64,000 nucleotides of DNA from Armigeres subalbatus (GCF_024139115.2 NC_085140.1:158498452-158562451); one strand, 5' to 3'. Shown: positions 34,703-44,998, counted from the stretch's first letter. Program-made: numbers and translations. The notes: generated by a model not told the origin, from the letters alone.

Positions 34703-35222
34703 AAAATATCATGAAAACAACTTGTTTAAATCACGTCCCTTAACAATAAAAATCTGCATCAAACTGCAATTCTCGAAATAACTTACACAGAAAAAATTTT
34801 TTTACTAAATGTGAAAATTGTGAAATGTTTGAAATGTCATAACTTTTTTGTTTATTAGTTTACCATCACCAAATTTTATGGTAGATAGCTAATATAATGG
34901 ACCGTTTTCCTAAAAAAAATACTTTCGAAAAAAGATAGGGTTTTGAGATATTTGAGTTTTGTGACAAAATGATATTTTTAAAGGCAAAAAAATTTTTTTT
35001 ACTTTGCACATTTTCTTAAGAATCACCATTTAGTTGTCTAACTTTGCTGAAAAAATCATAACAATCGAACATTCCGTTTTTGCTGTGCAGCTTTTTAAAT
35101 ATTTTTGAACCATTTTCACATACACCCTTTTGAAAAGTTAGTCGTGACTCAATATGAAGATTTGATATCGAAAAATGACGATTTAGATGAAATTGAAAAA
35201 CTGTGCAGAGTTTCAAATATTT
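34703..35222. repeat. Right long inverted repeat of the transposon
   Basis: Inverted counterpart of 31379-31908, for example ACACCCTTTTGAAAAG near 35125 and TTAACAATAAAAATCTGCAT near 34739. Confidence 0.85.
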
Positions 35223-35420
35223 TCGAAATGGTCGCTCAGGATCGACTGACATGCCCCCGTGGAATGCCTCTTATAAATAAATTGAAGAAAAAAAAACGTG
35301 GATCATATTCCTGAAGGCGGAAGTTTCAACCAGAATAGACTTTTAAAAAAATCCTCAGCAATCCACCAATGTATTCACTCGGTTGTGTAACCAAAACGTT
35401 TTTTTTATGCTCTAATACTG
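35223..35420. other. Short flank, possibly part of the transposon end
   Basis: GATCGACTGACATGCCCCCG may be the true right tip region of the transposon. No inverted partner survives on the left. Confidence 0.35.
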
Positions 35421-35535
35421 AGTCGTTTGGCATAACGGACATTTGGCATAATTTGGAACTGTTGAAGCGAAATGGTTATTTGATGTATTTTTTCACATAT
35501 TTAGAGTAGATCAAGCATATGTTCTAATAGACTTA

Positions 35536-35617
35536 TACTGCCGCCAACCGCAATTCGAGCACATCTGTATATGGAGCACCATATACAGATGTGCTCGACT
35601 TGCGGTTGGCGGCAGTA
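35536..35617. mobile_element. 82-bp near-perfect hairpin, TA-flanked
   Basis: TACTGCCGCCAACCGCAATT pairs with the right arm around a four-base AGCA loop, with one clear mismatch region. TA lies outside both ends (35534-35535 and 35618-35619). It looks like a minimal MITE. A transcript would fold into a pre-miRNA-like hairpin, but nothing shows it is transcribed. Confidence 0.65.
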
Positions 35618-35659
35618 TACTGATGATAGACATTTTTTGGAAGGACGGACAAACGAAAC

Positions 35660-36348
35660 GGCAGTACTCCTTCCGTGAAAGGGATCACATTCGTCATAGA
35701 CTTATTCCATGAGAACGTCTACATAAAGAAAACTTTTGAGGAATGGATCAAATCCAAGATTGTCTCAATCCGGGCGAACGCCTCCTTTCAAAAAAGAAAT
35801 CACATCCACCATTGCCTCACCCCGGGCCAACACCCGGGATTAAATTCAACACCTAATTCCAGGAAAAAATCCTACACCCAAAGGACGAATATTATCTACC
35901 ATTGCCGTATTCTGAACAAATTTCTATTCCCATAAAAGGAATCACTTTTACCTTTGAAGAAGGAATCAGAGCTACTATTGCCTTAATCCGGACAAACGCC
36001 CTACTTTCAAAAAAGGAATCACACCCACCCTTACCTTAATCCGAGCAAGCGCCTAGTTTTAAAGAATGCATCACATCCACCATTGTGGTTCGTAATCCGA
36101 GTAAGCGGCTACTTTTAAGGAAGGGATCACATCCACCATTATCTTAATCCGGGCGAGCGCCTACTTTTAAAGAAGGGGTCATATTCACCATCGCATCATG
36201 CCGGGCAAACGCCTTCTTTTGAAGAATAGTTCACATTTACCATTGCCTTAATCCGGGCAAGCGCCTAGTTAAAAAAGAGATTGTATGCACCATTTCTTTA
36301 ATCCGGGCAAGTGCTTATTTCCAAAGAAAAAAAGCATCCACCATTGTC
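35660..36348. repeat. Satellite of about 54 bp, imperfect
   Basis: The unit contains GGATCACATCCACCATTGCC, then TTAATCCGGGCAAGCGCC and TACTTTTAAAGAA. About a dozen diverged copies are visible. The array resumes at 36578-36650 after the TTAA-flanked MITE. Copies near 35830-35920 are the most scrambled. Confidence 0.8.
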
Positions 36349-36352
36349 TTAA

Positions 36353-36573
36353 GGACAAGCATCACAAAATCCAAAACAACATTCACTCGCGTTTTCAAGG
36401 GCACACCACTCAATATGAAAGCATCGCACAACTGTCATTTTCATTATTCCAGGCATGCTGCGACGCAGCAAAGGTGAAATAATAAAAACAAAAGTTGTCC
36501 GCTTCCTCCGTATCCAGTGGTGTGCCCTGGAAAACGTGAGTTAATTTAGTTTTGGATTCTTTGATGCTAGTAC
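36353..36573. mobile_element. MITE with TTAA duplication inside the 54-bp satellite
   Basis: A 221-bp element. The left arm GGACAAGCATCACAAAATCC continues to CAAGGGCACACCAC. The right arm is its inverse, GTGGTGTGCCCTGG to GATGCTAGTAC. TTAA flanks both ends (36349-36352 and 36574-36577). The satellite unit CATTGCCTTAATCCGGGC reads through once the element is removed. TTAA is the piggyBac/Kolobok target. Confidence 0.8.
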
Positions 36574-36938
36574 TTAATTCGAACAAGCTCCTACTTTTAA
36601 AAAAGGGATCACATACACCATTGCCTTAACCCGGGCAAACACATCCCGATAGATGCTTTAGTTCCAATAACATTTATCATTGCATCATACTCGGCTAATA
36701 CGTGCTTTCTTCGAAAGGACTCTGGTTTTTTAAATATTATTATTGAGCTGTGTTATATTAACCATTCCGGGTTTTTCAGCAAAACTTAGTCTAGTAACTA
36801 ATTTTATGAACACAAAAAATGTATGCCATATGTGCGTTATGCTAATGGACCCTCACTTTTGTCGCTGTTCTCAATTATGCCAAATGTCCGTTAGGCCAAA
36901 TGTCCATTATGCCAAGTGGTCTTTATGTCAAACGACCC

Positions 36939-37643
36939 GCTCCCTTACAAAGGTTGTTCAGACAGTTCAGCTCATTTTCTTTCACTGAATCACAGAATCA
37001 CATGAATCAATCAACAGATGGAGAGTCTGCAAGTTGTAATCTATCAAGAATCATCCGTAGCCTTAACACTTGAGCCGTCCTTGATCGAACCTCATGAGGG
37101 CTGCCTGGTCGACGAAGGACTTCTGAAGCGGTCTCTGTCTGTTGAACAGAATACGTTACAAAATTGTGAACGTAGTTTAAGAATTGTGATCCTTCGTCCT
37201 TCCAAGCAGCTTTCCTGTTTCCGCTCATTTAGAGCGTTATTAATTCCATCTAGCTTTACATAGTGAGAATAAACGGGCCCTACTTATACTTATCTAGATA
37301 TCGTTTTTTAGAGGTCCGTAAAAGGCATATTCTTTTGTAAAAAAAACGAAGAATCGATTGGTGATATTTTCACTGCTGATGGGCGAAAAAACATTCTTGC
37401 CGAATATTGGTGAAATGGATTGGACAAAATTCGTGTTTTATTCTAAAACCGCTGCTGAAAATTTATTCTCGTGTGTTGGTGCGAATCAATTTCAAGATGA
37501 TTTCAGGTAGGCAAATTTTAATGACTATTATTATACTGACATTATCTATGTTCGTTCCCCCTCCTACTAACATTGTCGCAATGAACACGCATATCTCAAT
37601 CGAATGGCAGTTGATAGTTTGCATGATTGGCTTGTGAAGCCCC
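36939..37643. other. Unassigned stretch
   Basis: Two overlapping short frames (37007-37228 minus, 37018-37263 plus) lie in a GC-richer part. Neither has a recognisable domain. It could be a retroelement fragment, but I cannot support that. Confidence 0.35.
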
Positions 37644-37657
37644 GTAAGCGAAATGTA
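37644..37657. repeat. Target-site duplication, left copy, of the second RTE element
   Basis: GTAAGCGAAATGTA is identical to 39814-39827. Confidence 0.85.
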
Positions 37658-37689
37658 TTTTTTCATTTATTTAGTTAACATCTAAACAG

Positions 37690-37831
37690 ATAACACTGAA
37701 TCAACAATTTGACGCCACAATGCACGGTTCGAGGCCGCATCTCTCCATCCTCGGATACGCCCCACGCTCGCCAGGTCGTTTTGCACCTGGTCTGCCCATC
37801 TCGCTCGCTGCGCTCCACGCCGTCTCGTACC
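37690..37831 (-). pseudogene. RTE C-terminal fragment, downstream part
   Basis: RRRGAQRARWADQVQNDLAS, then IRGWRDAASNRALWRQIVD, matches the C-terminus of the larger RTE copy at 26322-26657. Its upstream half lies at 39537-39776. Confidence 0.8.
37818..37831. repeat. Target-site duplication of the nested retroelement (left copy)
   Basis: CGCCGTCTCGTACC is identical to 39523-39536. Confidence 0.85.
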
Positions 37832-37867
<36 letters not shown>

Positions 37868-39522
37868 GAAGGTAATGGAAATCTGCAAACAGACACCTGG
37901 GGAGGCGAACCCAGGTAGTGTGGGGATGGGATCACCACTCCCGACCCACTAAAACCAACTCCTTCCTCTCCAGTCATTCCCCGGCCCGCAATTAAGCAAT
38001 ACTTCGGGGATGACTATTGGGCATTGCGCCCCTCCATGACGTACACAAGTGCAGGTATGCGCCTCAACTCTTCGACACTCCCCCATGCAACACATTTGCA
38101 CAAGACATACTGGCACCACATGTGCCCCAACACTCACCTGCCTATGCCGCTTGAATGACTGCAAGGGAAGATCAGGCACCCTGCAGGGGTACCCCAATGC
38201 CGCCATCTCACAACATAGACAGTCCTCATTCAGTATGGTGCTCACCCCCGTCCTGCAACAGAATGGCACCACTTGTCTACCAAGCCGAAGGCGACCCTAG
38301 GTTGGTGGCTCCTATGCCGCTCCTACCTCAGCTACGAGGCAGACCCTTTCATGTCTCCTATTTCTGAGGTGCCGCAGAGGCATCAACCCCCCGACACTCC
38401 TGCCAGTCATAGCGAGACTTTCGTGTCCCCTACTTCTGAGGTGCCGCAGAGGTATCTGCCCCTCGACACTCCTGCCAGGCCTAGCGAGACTTCACTCATT
38501 CCGTCTCTGACAGCCGGATCACACTACTGCCTAAGCAGCCACTCTGACCATACGTACCATGCGAGTCTAACTTGTGTGCTCGCTCATACATTCAGTCCCA
38601 ATCGCTTGCACCACTTGTGCACCACTCTTTGACATTCAGTCACTCACTCAGTGGGGGTTGTAATACCCCATCTCCCATTTTTATCCACTCTGTGCACCTC
38701 CTGTGCATCGTTTGGGCGTGGAACACCCGGCACGTCAAGCGTGCCTAACACTCACCTACCCGGGCTTTGATACTGTCAATAGGACTCTGTAAGGTACTAT
38801 GCCGGTAGCACCCACCCATTGCCGTTTCTGAAGCCCAGGTAGTCCTCAGCCAATGTGGTGGTCTCCCATCCTGGGACGGGGTCACACCACTACCTTACAT
38901 GTCTCCGATTTCTGAGGTGCCGCAGAAGCATCAACCCCTGACACTCCTGCCAGACGCAGCGAGACTTTCGTGTCCCCTACTTCTGAGGTGCCGCAGAGGT
39001 ATCTGCCCCTGACACTCCTGCCAGGCCTCACCAGACTTCAGTCATTCTAACACTACCGACCATGCGTACCATGCGAGACTTACTTGTGTGCTCACCCATA
39101 CACTCGGTCCCTCATTCTGTGGGGGTATTACGAGTAATACCCCCAACTCCCATTCTCTTGCACCACATGTGCACCACTTGGGGGTGTGTGGGTACCACCC
39201 ACTGCCACCCGCTTGCCGCCGAAGCAGCCCTCACTCTGTGGAACCTCCACAGGCTCCGTTAACGACCTGGCTAATTGTTTCACCCCCCAGGCCATTCATC
39301 CCTTCGGCACGGGTCGCCTGACACCTTGGGATTCGGGGTTAGGGGCTTGTACACACGGTCAAGCACACGGTCGCTTGATAAGGTTTGCTTGCGGATATGT
39401 GGTTTTTGGGAGGGAATTAACAGCGCCCCCTGTTAACCCCACCACCTCCTAGGCAGAACCCCCTGACTCACAGACGGCTGGGGAGGGGTCGTCAAGCCCT
39501 TGGACATGGTCCCTGCCGCCGC
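37832..39522 (-). mobile_element. Poly(A)-tailed, ORF-less retroelement of 1.7 kb
   Basis: The identical 14-mers at 37818-37831 and 39523-39536 and the 32-base T tract at 37833-37864 (poly(A) on the minus strand) show retrotransposition in minus orientation. The body is GC-rich with no significant open frame. The minus-strand 5' end, GGCGGCAGGGACCATGTCC then AAGGGCTTGACGA, resembles the 5' end of the RTE element at 30714. The 3' end is unlike RTE but matches the relic at 1010-1260. It may be a non-autonomous derivative of a poly(A) LINE. Confidence 0.8.
38348..39060. repeat. Internal repeats of the nested retroelement
   Basis: CTTCTGAGGTGCCGCAGAGG followed by CGACACTCCTGCCAG-like text occurs at 38360, 38430, 38905 and 38975. 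These form a tandem pair that is itself duplicated about 550 bp apart. Confidence 0.75.
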
Positions 39523-39536
39523 CGCCGTCTCGTACC

Positions 39537-39776
39537 TGCCAGATCGAAAGTGAACACCATCTTTGCAGGGTTGCTATCCGGCATTCTTGCAACATGTCCT
39601 GCCCATCGTACCCTTCCGGCTTTAGCTACCTTCTGGATACTGGGTTCGCCGTAGAGTTGAGCGAGCTCATGGTTCATTCTTCGCCGCCACACACCGTCTT
39701 CTTGCACACCGCCAAAGATGGTCCTAAGCACCCGTCTCTCGAATACTCCGAGTGCTTGCAAGTCCTCCTCGAGCAT
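39537..39776 (-). pseudogene. RTE C-terminal fragment, upstream part
   Basis: LGVFERRVLRTIFGGVQEDG, WRRRMNHELAQLYGEPSIQK and RVRWAGHVARMPDSNPAK closely parallel the larger RTE copy. Interrupted by the nested retroelement at its C-terminal side. Confidence 0.85.
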
Positions 39777-39827
39777 TGTCCATGTTTCATGTCCGTAGAG
39801 GACAACCGGTCTTGTAAGCGAAATGTA

Positions 39828-40314
39828 CCGTTAGGAAAAGGACGCCAAAAAAAAAAAGAAACCAAATGACTATGGCGATTGGTCTATGTAGGGGCTTATT
39901 ATGCAGAATCCTTAACATAAACACTGATATAAAAAAGCAAAACACATGTTATAGAAAGTGGAAATGATTGCTCGAGATTTATATGATGTTTTTCGGAGCA
40001 CGTCACTGTGAATTTCTAATGCCTCTAATTCTACTCCGATTGCAATAGTTTGAGTTTAAACATGTACAATGGTTGGTAAAATAGCTAAATTATCATATTC
40101 AATGAATTATTGATTAAATGTGTTGTGCAAACAACACAAAACCATTTGAAGGAAAAAATCAATGAACATGACTTATATTCCATAAAATCTGCAAACCTCA
40201 ACACATTGAGAAAGCTGACAAGATTCTAAAATATACGTAACTAAAAATGTATGTCATACATATCGGAAACATGGGGTCTGTACAATGAAGTTTATAATCT
40301 AAACGTTCCTTAAT
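39828..40314. other. AT-rich unassigned stretch
   Basis: Nothing recognisable. Confidence 0.4.
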
Positions 40315-40388
40315 TGGTCTACTTTTAGTTTATTCCTTTCTAATCTAATCTAATCGAACACAATGGTCTACTTTTAGTTTATTCCTTT
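40315..40388. mobile_element. 24-bp LINE-tail insertion with a 25-bp target duplication
   Basis: The 25 bases 40315-40339 (TGGTCTACTTTTAG..., ending TTCCTTT) are repeated exactly at 40364-40388. Between them lie 24 bases, three CTAAT units plus CGAACACAA. This is the footprint expected from target-primed reverse transcription that aborted after copying only the 3' tail. Confidence 0.7.
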
Positions 40389-40412
40389 GATGAAAAATTT
40401 ACTTTTGGAGGG

Positions 40413-40445
40413 GCTGTTCTCATACCACGTGGACAGAAGTCGAAC
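40413..40445. repeat. Fragment of the GGGGCTGTCC... MITE
   Basis: GGGGCTGTTCTCATACCACG with GTGGACAG resembles the end of the element at 6707-6869. No second arm is seen. Confidence 0.4.
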
Positions 40446-40687
40446 CATTTTAGGTGTGTATTTCCCTCCATCAGCGTACACATCTGCTCATGCATTTTTT
40501 CATATCCCTCAATCGCATGGTATACGTAAGGAGCTCCTTAATATTTTGGATATTGGATTTGACGAAAAATTCTTCATAAGCCAAAATCCCAATCAATATG
40601 AAAGACGCTTTTGCTCCGATGTGCTTATTCAAAGCCGGACTTTCGCCATGCATGGGACGCTTTGAGAGAGCCTCTTTTCTCTTTCTA

Positions 40688-41014
40688 CACGCTTAAAATA
40701 AATAACACAGAGATATGTTTGCTTCACACAAAACGGACCTAATGCAGAACAGCACCTAGATGAGCGACAGTTACACAGCCACAAAAATAGCTCGTGTGGT
40801 TTTATTGAAGCTTGGATTTCAATATTTCCAACAGTATTTGGTTCCTCATGAAACAAGGAATCTGTACAAACGTTTACATGTTGAAAAGGACCGTTATCAC
40901 GACCGTACGAGGCATTTGTGTGCCTGTGTAACTGTCGATCATCTAGGTGCTGTTCTGCATTAGGTCCGTTTTGTGTGAAGCAAACATATCTCTGTGTTAT
41001 TGATTTTAAGCGTG
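40688..41014. mobile_element. Long-arm MITE, CACGCTTAAAATAAAT ends
   Basis: Arms of about 100 bp are nearly perfect inverses (AACACAGAGATATGTTTGCT, then ACACAAAACGGACCTAATGC on the left). The centre is unpaired. TA precedes the left end (40686-40687), with TT at the right. The end sequence places it with the MITEs at 2605, 24733 and 56337, but the arms differ. Confidence 0.75.
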
Positions 41015-41470
41015 TTCGACGACATGTGGCGGTGCGTCGTTTCGGTATCGTAGAGTAAAATATAACAAAATATATCACATGGCACATATAAAAAATCTGT
41101 GCATATTTTACGATTATGTATTTATTAATCGTCAAATTTGTACAAAACATGATAAATGCACATAATACAAATATATACAATAAGAATGACAAAAAAATCT
41201 ATCGAGAGTTTAAATGTTAGGGACAACATTTCTGCCTGTGCAGTGCTGTGTCAACTAGGGTAAAACGTCCTATCGATGTGGTATATCCTAATGTTGCATT
41301 GATGTTAAAATAGTTCATACTGGATATAACATCATCAAAACAATTGTGGATCCGTTAAAACCCTTCGAACTAACCACTAGAACACCCTTTGTTCAACAAA
41401 ATTCCATTCAAAATGATGAAAAATCTTTATGAAAAAATCTTTAATTCTTTAAAAAATTGCGTTTCTTGAG

Positions 41471-41610
41471 CCTATTATTGCGGTAGTGCTAAGGTCCTAT
41501 TGTTGTGGTATCGCTCTCCATATGAAATACAGGCAATACCGCAACAATAGGGCTGACCTTCAAAAAATATCGCAAGGATAGGCAGCTGCGTCCTATTATT
41601 GCGGTAGTTT
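41471..41610. repeat. Inverted and direct CCTATTATTGCGGTAG repeats
   Basis: CCTATTATTGCGGTAG occurs at 41472 and 41593, a diverged CCTATTGTTGTGGTATCG at 41497, and the inverse GCAATACCGCAACAATAGG at 41532. This is probably one end of a MITE whose limits are unclear. Confidence 0.55.
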
Positions 41611-42159
41611 TTTTTTATTGTAATAAAAACAAAACAACATAAGTTTAGCAAAATTGACGTAATGTTTACGAAACTAGAGTTAAAAGAGCACCCTATTCGA
41701 CAGCCGCAATGTGAAAAAGATAAACAGGTCATTTTTAAAGAATTTTTTAAATAAATTTGGTATGGAAGCAATGCTTAACCCCTCCATAATGGGTGGCAAA
41801 ACCTGGAAAACCTGGGAATTATTGTCAACCTGCAAAATTCAGGGATGTCCCGGGACAATCAGGGAAATCAGCAAGTGACAAAGTGAACATGTTGTATTCA
41901 CATAATTAATTCAAAGGTTCAATTGACGAGTCGCAAGTACACGTTTTAATTTTAATGCATATGTCATAGGCCGGCAGTGAGTCACAAACAAGCTGTCAAA
42001 CAAGTCGCCTTATAATTGAAGAAGGAAAGAATTTATTTCTTGTGGACTTGAACACTTGCGAAGTGTTTAACTGGGGCACGTGACTCACCAAATTGAATAT
42101 TTTTCCTCAAATTTAAACATATACCTACGCCATGATTTCTCTAAAAAAAGGATTTTCAC

Positions 42160-42660
42160 CAATTTAATAAATTTTTGCACGATTTTTTGAAGAAATTCCT
42201 GCATGAATTGACTATTGAATTCCTGGAGGTATTTAGAAATATCCTTAGAACTTCTTATTAGAATTACTTCTGGAATGGAAAATATCATCAAAAATTCTTC
42301 CAGAATTTTTTTTTCAGCAATCTGAATTCTTTTTGGAATACCTCCTGGATTTTTTTTGAGAATTCCTCCTGAAAATTTACTTAGAAGTAATTTAGAATAT
42401 TCCTCCAACGATTCCTTTATGGAATCCTCCGGAAATTCTTTCGAAGTTTCAAGTTTCAAGTTCTCCGGGTATTCGCTTAGAATCTCTATACGGATTTTAT
42501 TCTGGATTTTCCTTCAGGAATTCAAAGGACAATTACTTCACGGGTTCTTTCGGATGTAGTTTTAGAGAATCCTTCTAAAATTTCTCCAAGAATTTTTTTG
42601 TAAATTCATTCCAAATATACTTAAAAAATCCCTTCGGAAAGTCATTTAGAATTTCCTGAA
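42160..42660. repeat. Degenerate minisatellite of GGAATTCCT-type words
   Basis: Words such as AGAATTCCTCCTG, GAATTCTTCC and GGAATCCTCC recur about every 24 bp with heavy divergence. The run continues at 42880-43140 beyond a MITE, where TTCCTAAAGGA-type units are 24 bp apart. It resembles an eroded relative of the arrays near 48 kb. Confidence 0.55.
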
Positions 42661-42675
42661 ATAATTTTCAAATTA

Positions 42676-42866
42676 GGGGAGCTGTTCCGTTTTCCATCTC
42701 ACTGTGCATATATTCATTTAATCGCAAAACAAAGAAATACAGCCCCAATCCTGTTGCTGAAAAAAATCATAAACATTAAATAAAAAAAAAAACAAATTTC
42801 TTTCCATTGCTTTGTTTTTGATGGGATGGAAATAGGAGCTATGAGATGAAATGCCGATCCGTTCCC
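42676..42866. mobile_element. MITE, same family as 12252-12470, inside a minisatellite
   Basis: The left end is GGGGAGCTGTTCCGTTTTCC and the right end ATGCCGATCCGTTCCC. It aligns, inverted, with 12252-12470. TA is on the left side, GA on the right, so one duplication base has mutated. Confidence 0.7.
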
Positions 42867-42879
42867 GAAGCAAATATCA

Positions 42880-43140
42880 AAGAAGTTTCTGAAGTACTCC
42901 TAAAGAAATTTTTGAAAGAATTCCTAAAGGAAATTTCGATGTAATTCCTAAAGGAGTTTTTGAAAAAACTTTTGAAGGCATATTTGAAGGAATTTCTGGG
43001 ACAGGAGGAGGAATCCTTCAGATATTCTTTTTGATATTTCTTTAAAAAAATATTAGAAAATTCTTAGAATTCTTGAAGGAATTCCTGAAGGAAATTTTCG
43101 AGGGATTTTTTTAAAAGAATATCTAAAGGAACTTCAGTGA
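42880..43140. repeat. Degenerate minisatellite, second half
   Basis: Units containing TTCCTAAAGGAAATTT and GAAGGAATTTCTG continue the 42160-42660 repeat, interrupted by the MITE. Confidence 0.5.
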
Positions 43141-44808
43141 AAATTCCGACACCTTGCATTCTGTTAGCATTTCCTCAGTTATAAATTGGAAGCTTCTCTA
43201 TGCCCGCTATTGCATTCTACACACCGGACCGAGAATCGAACACGCCATTTACGGTTAGGCAATCTCTATATGATATCGATTGAGTTGGGAGAATGATCTA
43301 ATAACTATTGTCCGGTCAATCTTTCTGAAGTTAGGCAAATTTGATCAATTAAGTCACAATAATTTTTCCCTAGGTTAAAATAAAAAAATAGAACTACCCT
43401 AAGCTCAACGCACCAGTTTTTGTGCACATCACAACAAAAAATGGAGTCAAAACAAAACTGATGCAGTAGGATTGTGTTGCTACTTCCGCCCCTGGCTGTC
43501 ATCTCTATTTTGCTGGGTGAGAAATTTCGAACCAAAGCAAAAACAAATGCCTTTGCATGACATCAGCATGCCGTCGCGCGCTCAATTCGCTAGTGGCTTG
43601 TTTGAGGGTAATGAAATTTCATTCACAAAAACGCGGCGACGATGGCGCATTTTTTTTTCTCTCTTTTCATTATGATGTTGTAGGTAAATGCTCTCATCCA
43701 GAGTGTTGCAAGATGTGTAGATCCAATTTGAAAACGAGCTTAACTGCTCATAGTCGAAAAGGTGAAGGTGCGGATGGAGATATGAATTAGCGTAGGGAGA
43801 TAAAATAATGGCTTACGGTGAAAATCATTTTGGTAGAGTGTTCAGAAATAAGTCGTAATGCGTCTCAAGTTCATTTCGATGATAATAAAAATCACATGAG
43901 AAATTTCAATCTAAAAGTTATGATTTAAAATCTAGTACATATCCAAAATCTCCGACTGCAAACACCCTCTGATAATAGGTTTTGAAAGTGAACTATATTT
44001 ATGTCATGATGGATTTTTTTTTCATTTTTTGTGATAATTTACGTATGAAATTGTTGTTTTAATTTTCTTAGAATCAAATCACATAATCTTTTTTAAATGC
44101 TTTAAAGCTCATTCGCATGATTTATTTACAAAGCCAAACCCCTTATTATAATAGCGAAAGGCAAACTACTAACAACACAGTGTCAAAAATAATCAGCCTC
44201 AAGCACGAAATTCGGAATTATTTTCATTCCAATCTTCCGCAAGAACACCACCTCAAAACTAACAGTTTCCGAAGTTTTTCTCACATCAATTGCGTCTGGT
44301 TGGAAATCATGTGAGATATCGTTTGATTCATGCCTGCCTTCTTCCACCGTCATCATCGTTGCTGTATCTCGTCGTGCTGGTGCAATTGAATTTCATAGCA
44401 GACAACCGCCGAAAACTTTCCGGACAATTGTTTCCGCATCTTTAACTGGGTGCAAAATTAAATAAAGTTTGCGTGCCTTCGTTGTCGTTGCCGTCATCGG
44501 CATCGCTGTCGTCGTCGCTGCAGTCTGTTTGTCCCGGGCCAAACTGTTATGCCTGGGAAAATGGCTGGCTCGTACCTAGGCCGGAAATGACTTAAATAAG
44601 AACGTCCCATATAAAATTAAAAAAATCATTGAAAATTTGAAAAATTGCTAAGAAGAAGAATAAGGGTGACTAAATATCATCTTTCCAAATATATACACAT
44701 CTCAATATTTTCATAAGTTAGATAAAGCCATGAGCTTTTTTTTTATATTTTTTCAATTTATGACAACTTTTGGAACATTCAAAATTGACAGCTTTTCTTA
44801 ATTTGTGG
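43141..44808. other. Unassigned stretch
   Basis: No gene or bounded element. The GC-rich GTCGTCATCG-type patch at 44340-44540 has no domain-bearing frame. Confidence 0.35.
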
Positions 44809-44810
44809 TA

Positions 44811-44998
44811 GGGGAACAGACGGCTTTAGCAGGTTTTGTTCTATTATTGTCAGAGGGATTTTTGTCGACCGAATTTTATGAAATTTGGCCACAATATTAT
44901 TTGATATGTAAAGAATGTTTATTCCAAATTTAAGCATAATCAGTCATAAAAAACCCCTGACAATAATAGGACAAAACCTGCCAAAGCCGTCATTCCCC
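44811..44998. mobile_element. MITE, 188 bp, GGGGAACAGACGGCTTTAGC end
   Basis: The left arm GGGGAACAGACGGCTTTAGC continues AGGTTTTGT.CTATTATTGTCAG. The right arm is its inverse. TA precedes the left end. A fragment of the same arm lies at 62450-62492 (ACAACCTGCCGAAGCCGTCG). Confidence 0.75.

Larger units (their letters stand above)
31379..35222 (-). mobile_element. DNA transposon with about 0.52 kb terminal inverted repeats and a broken transposase
   Basis: The sequence 31379-31908 is repeated in inverted form at 34703-35222, from TTGAAACT(T/C)TGCACAG at the outer side to CAAGTTGTTT.CATGATATT at the inner side. Agreement is high, with small indels. Between the repeats one degenerate gene (34236-32125, minus) encodes a DDE-type transposase. 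Outside the aligned arms the flanks differ, so the true tips and target duplication are not fixed. The left flank text (GAGCGATTCCAAGCAACAGC) and the right flank text (CATGCCCCCGTGGAATGCC) may both be remnants of longer ends. The superfamily is uncertain; Sola-like is my best guess. Confidence 0.8.
35421..36938. mobile_element. Inverted-repeat element with TTGGCATAA repeats and an internal satellite
   Basis: The left end GTCGTTTGGCATAACGGACA with TTTGGCATAATTTGG is mirrored at the right (36882-36936), where the complement of TTGGCATAA/TTGACATAA is present several times and the end reads CAAACGAC. The body is mainly a 54-bp satellite plus two small foldbacks. No transposase. Elements with repeated TTGGCATAA words are, as I recall, frequent in Aedes. 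Confidence 0.6.
37658..39813 (-). mobile_element. 5'-truncated RTE retrotransposon, split by a retroelement
   Basis: The identical 14-mers at 37644-37657 and 39814-39827 bound it. The minus strand starts abruptly within the RT C-terminal region (MLEEDLQALGVFERRVLRTI near 39776), so the copy was 5'-truncated on insertion, as is typical of LINEs. The 3' end near 37658 is AT-rich like the larger RTE copy. The reading RMPDSNPAKMVF continues after the insert as RRRGAQRARWADQVQNDLAS. Confidence 0.85.

Noticed and set aside
35660..36650. Regularly spaced repeats considered as a CRISPR-like array
   Set aside because: Repeats are contiguous and imperfect with no unique spacers, and the genome is eukaryotic. 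It is a satellite.
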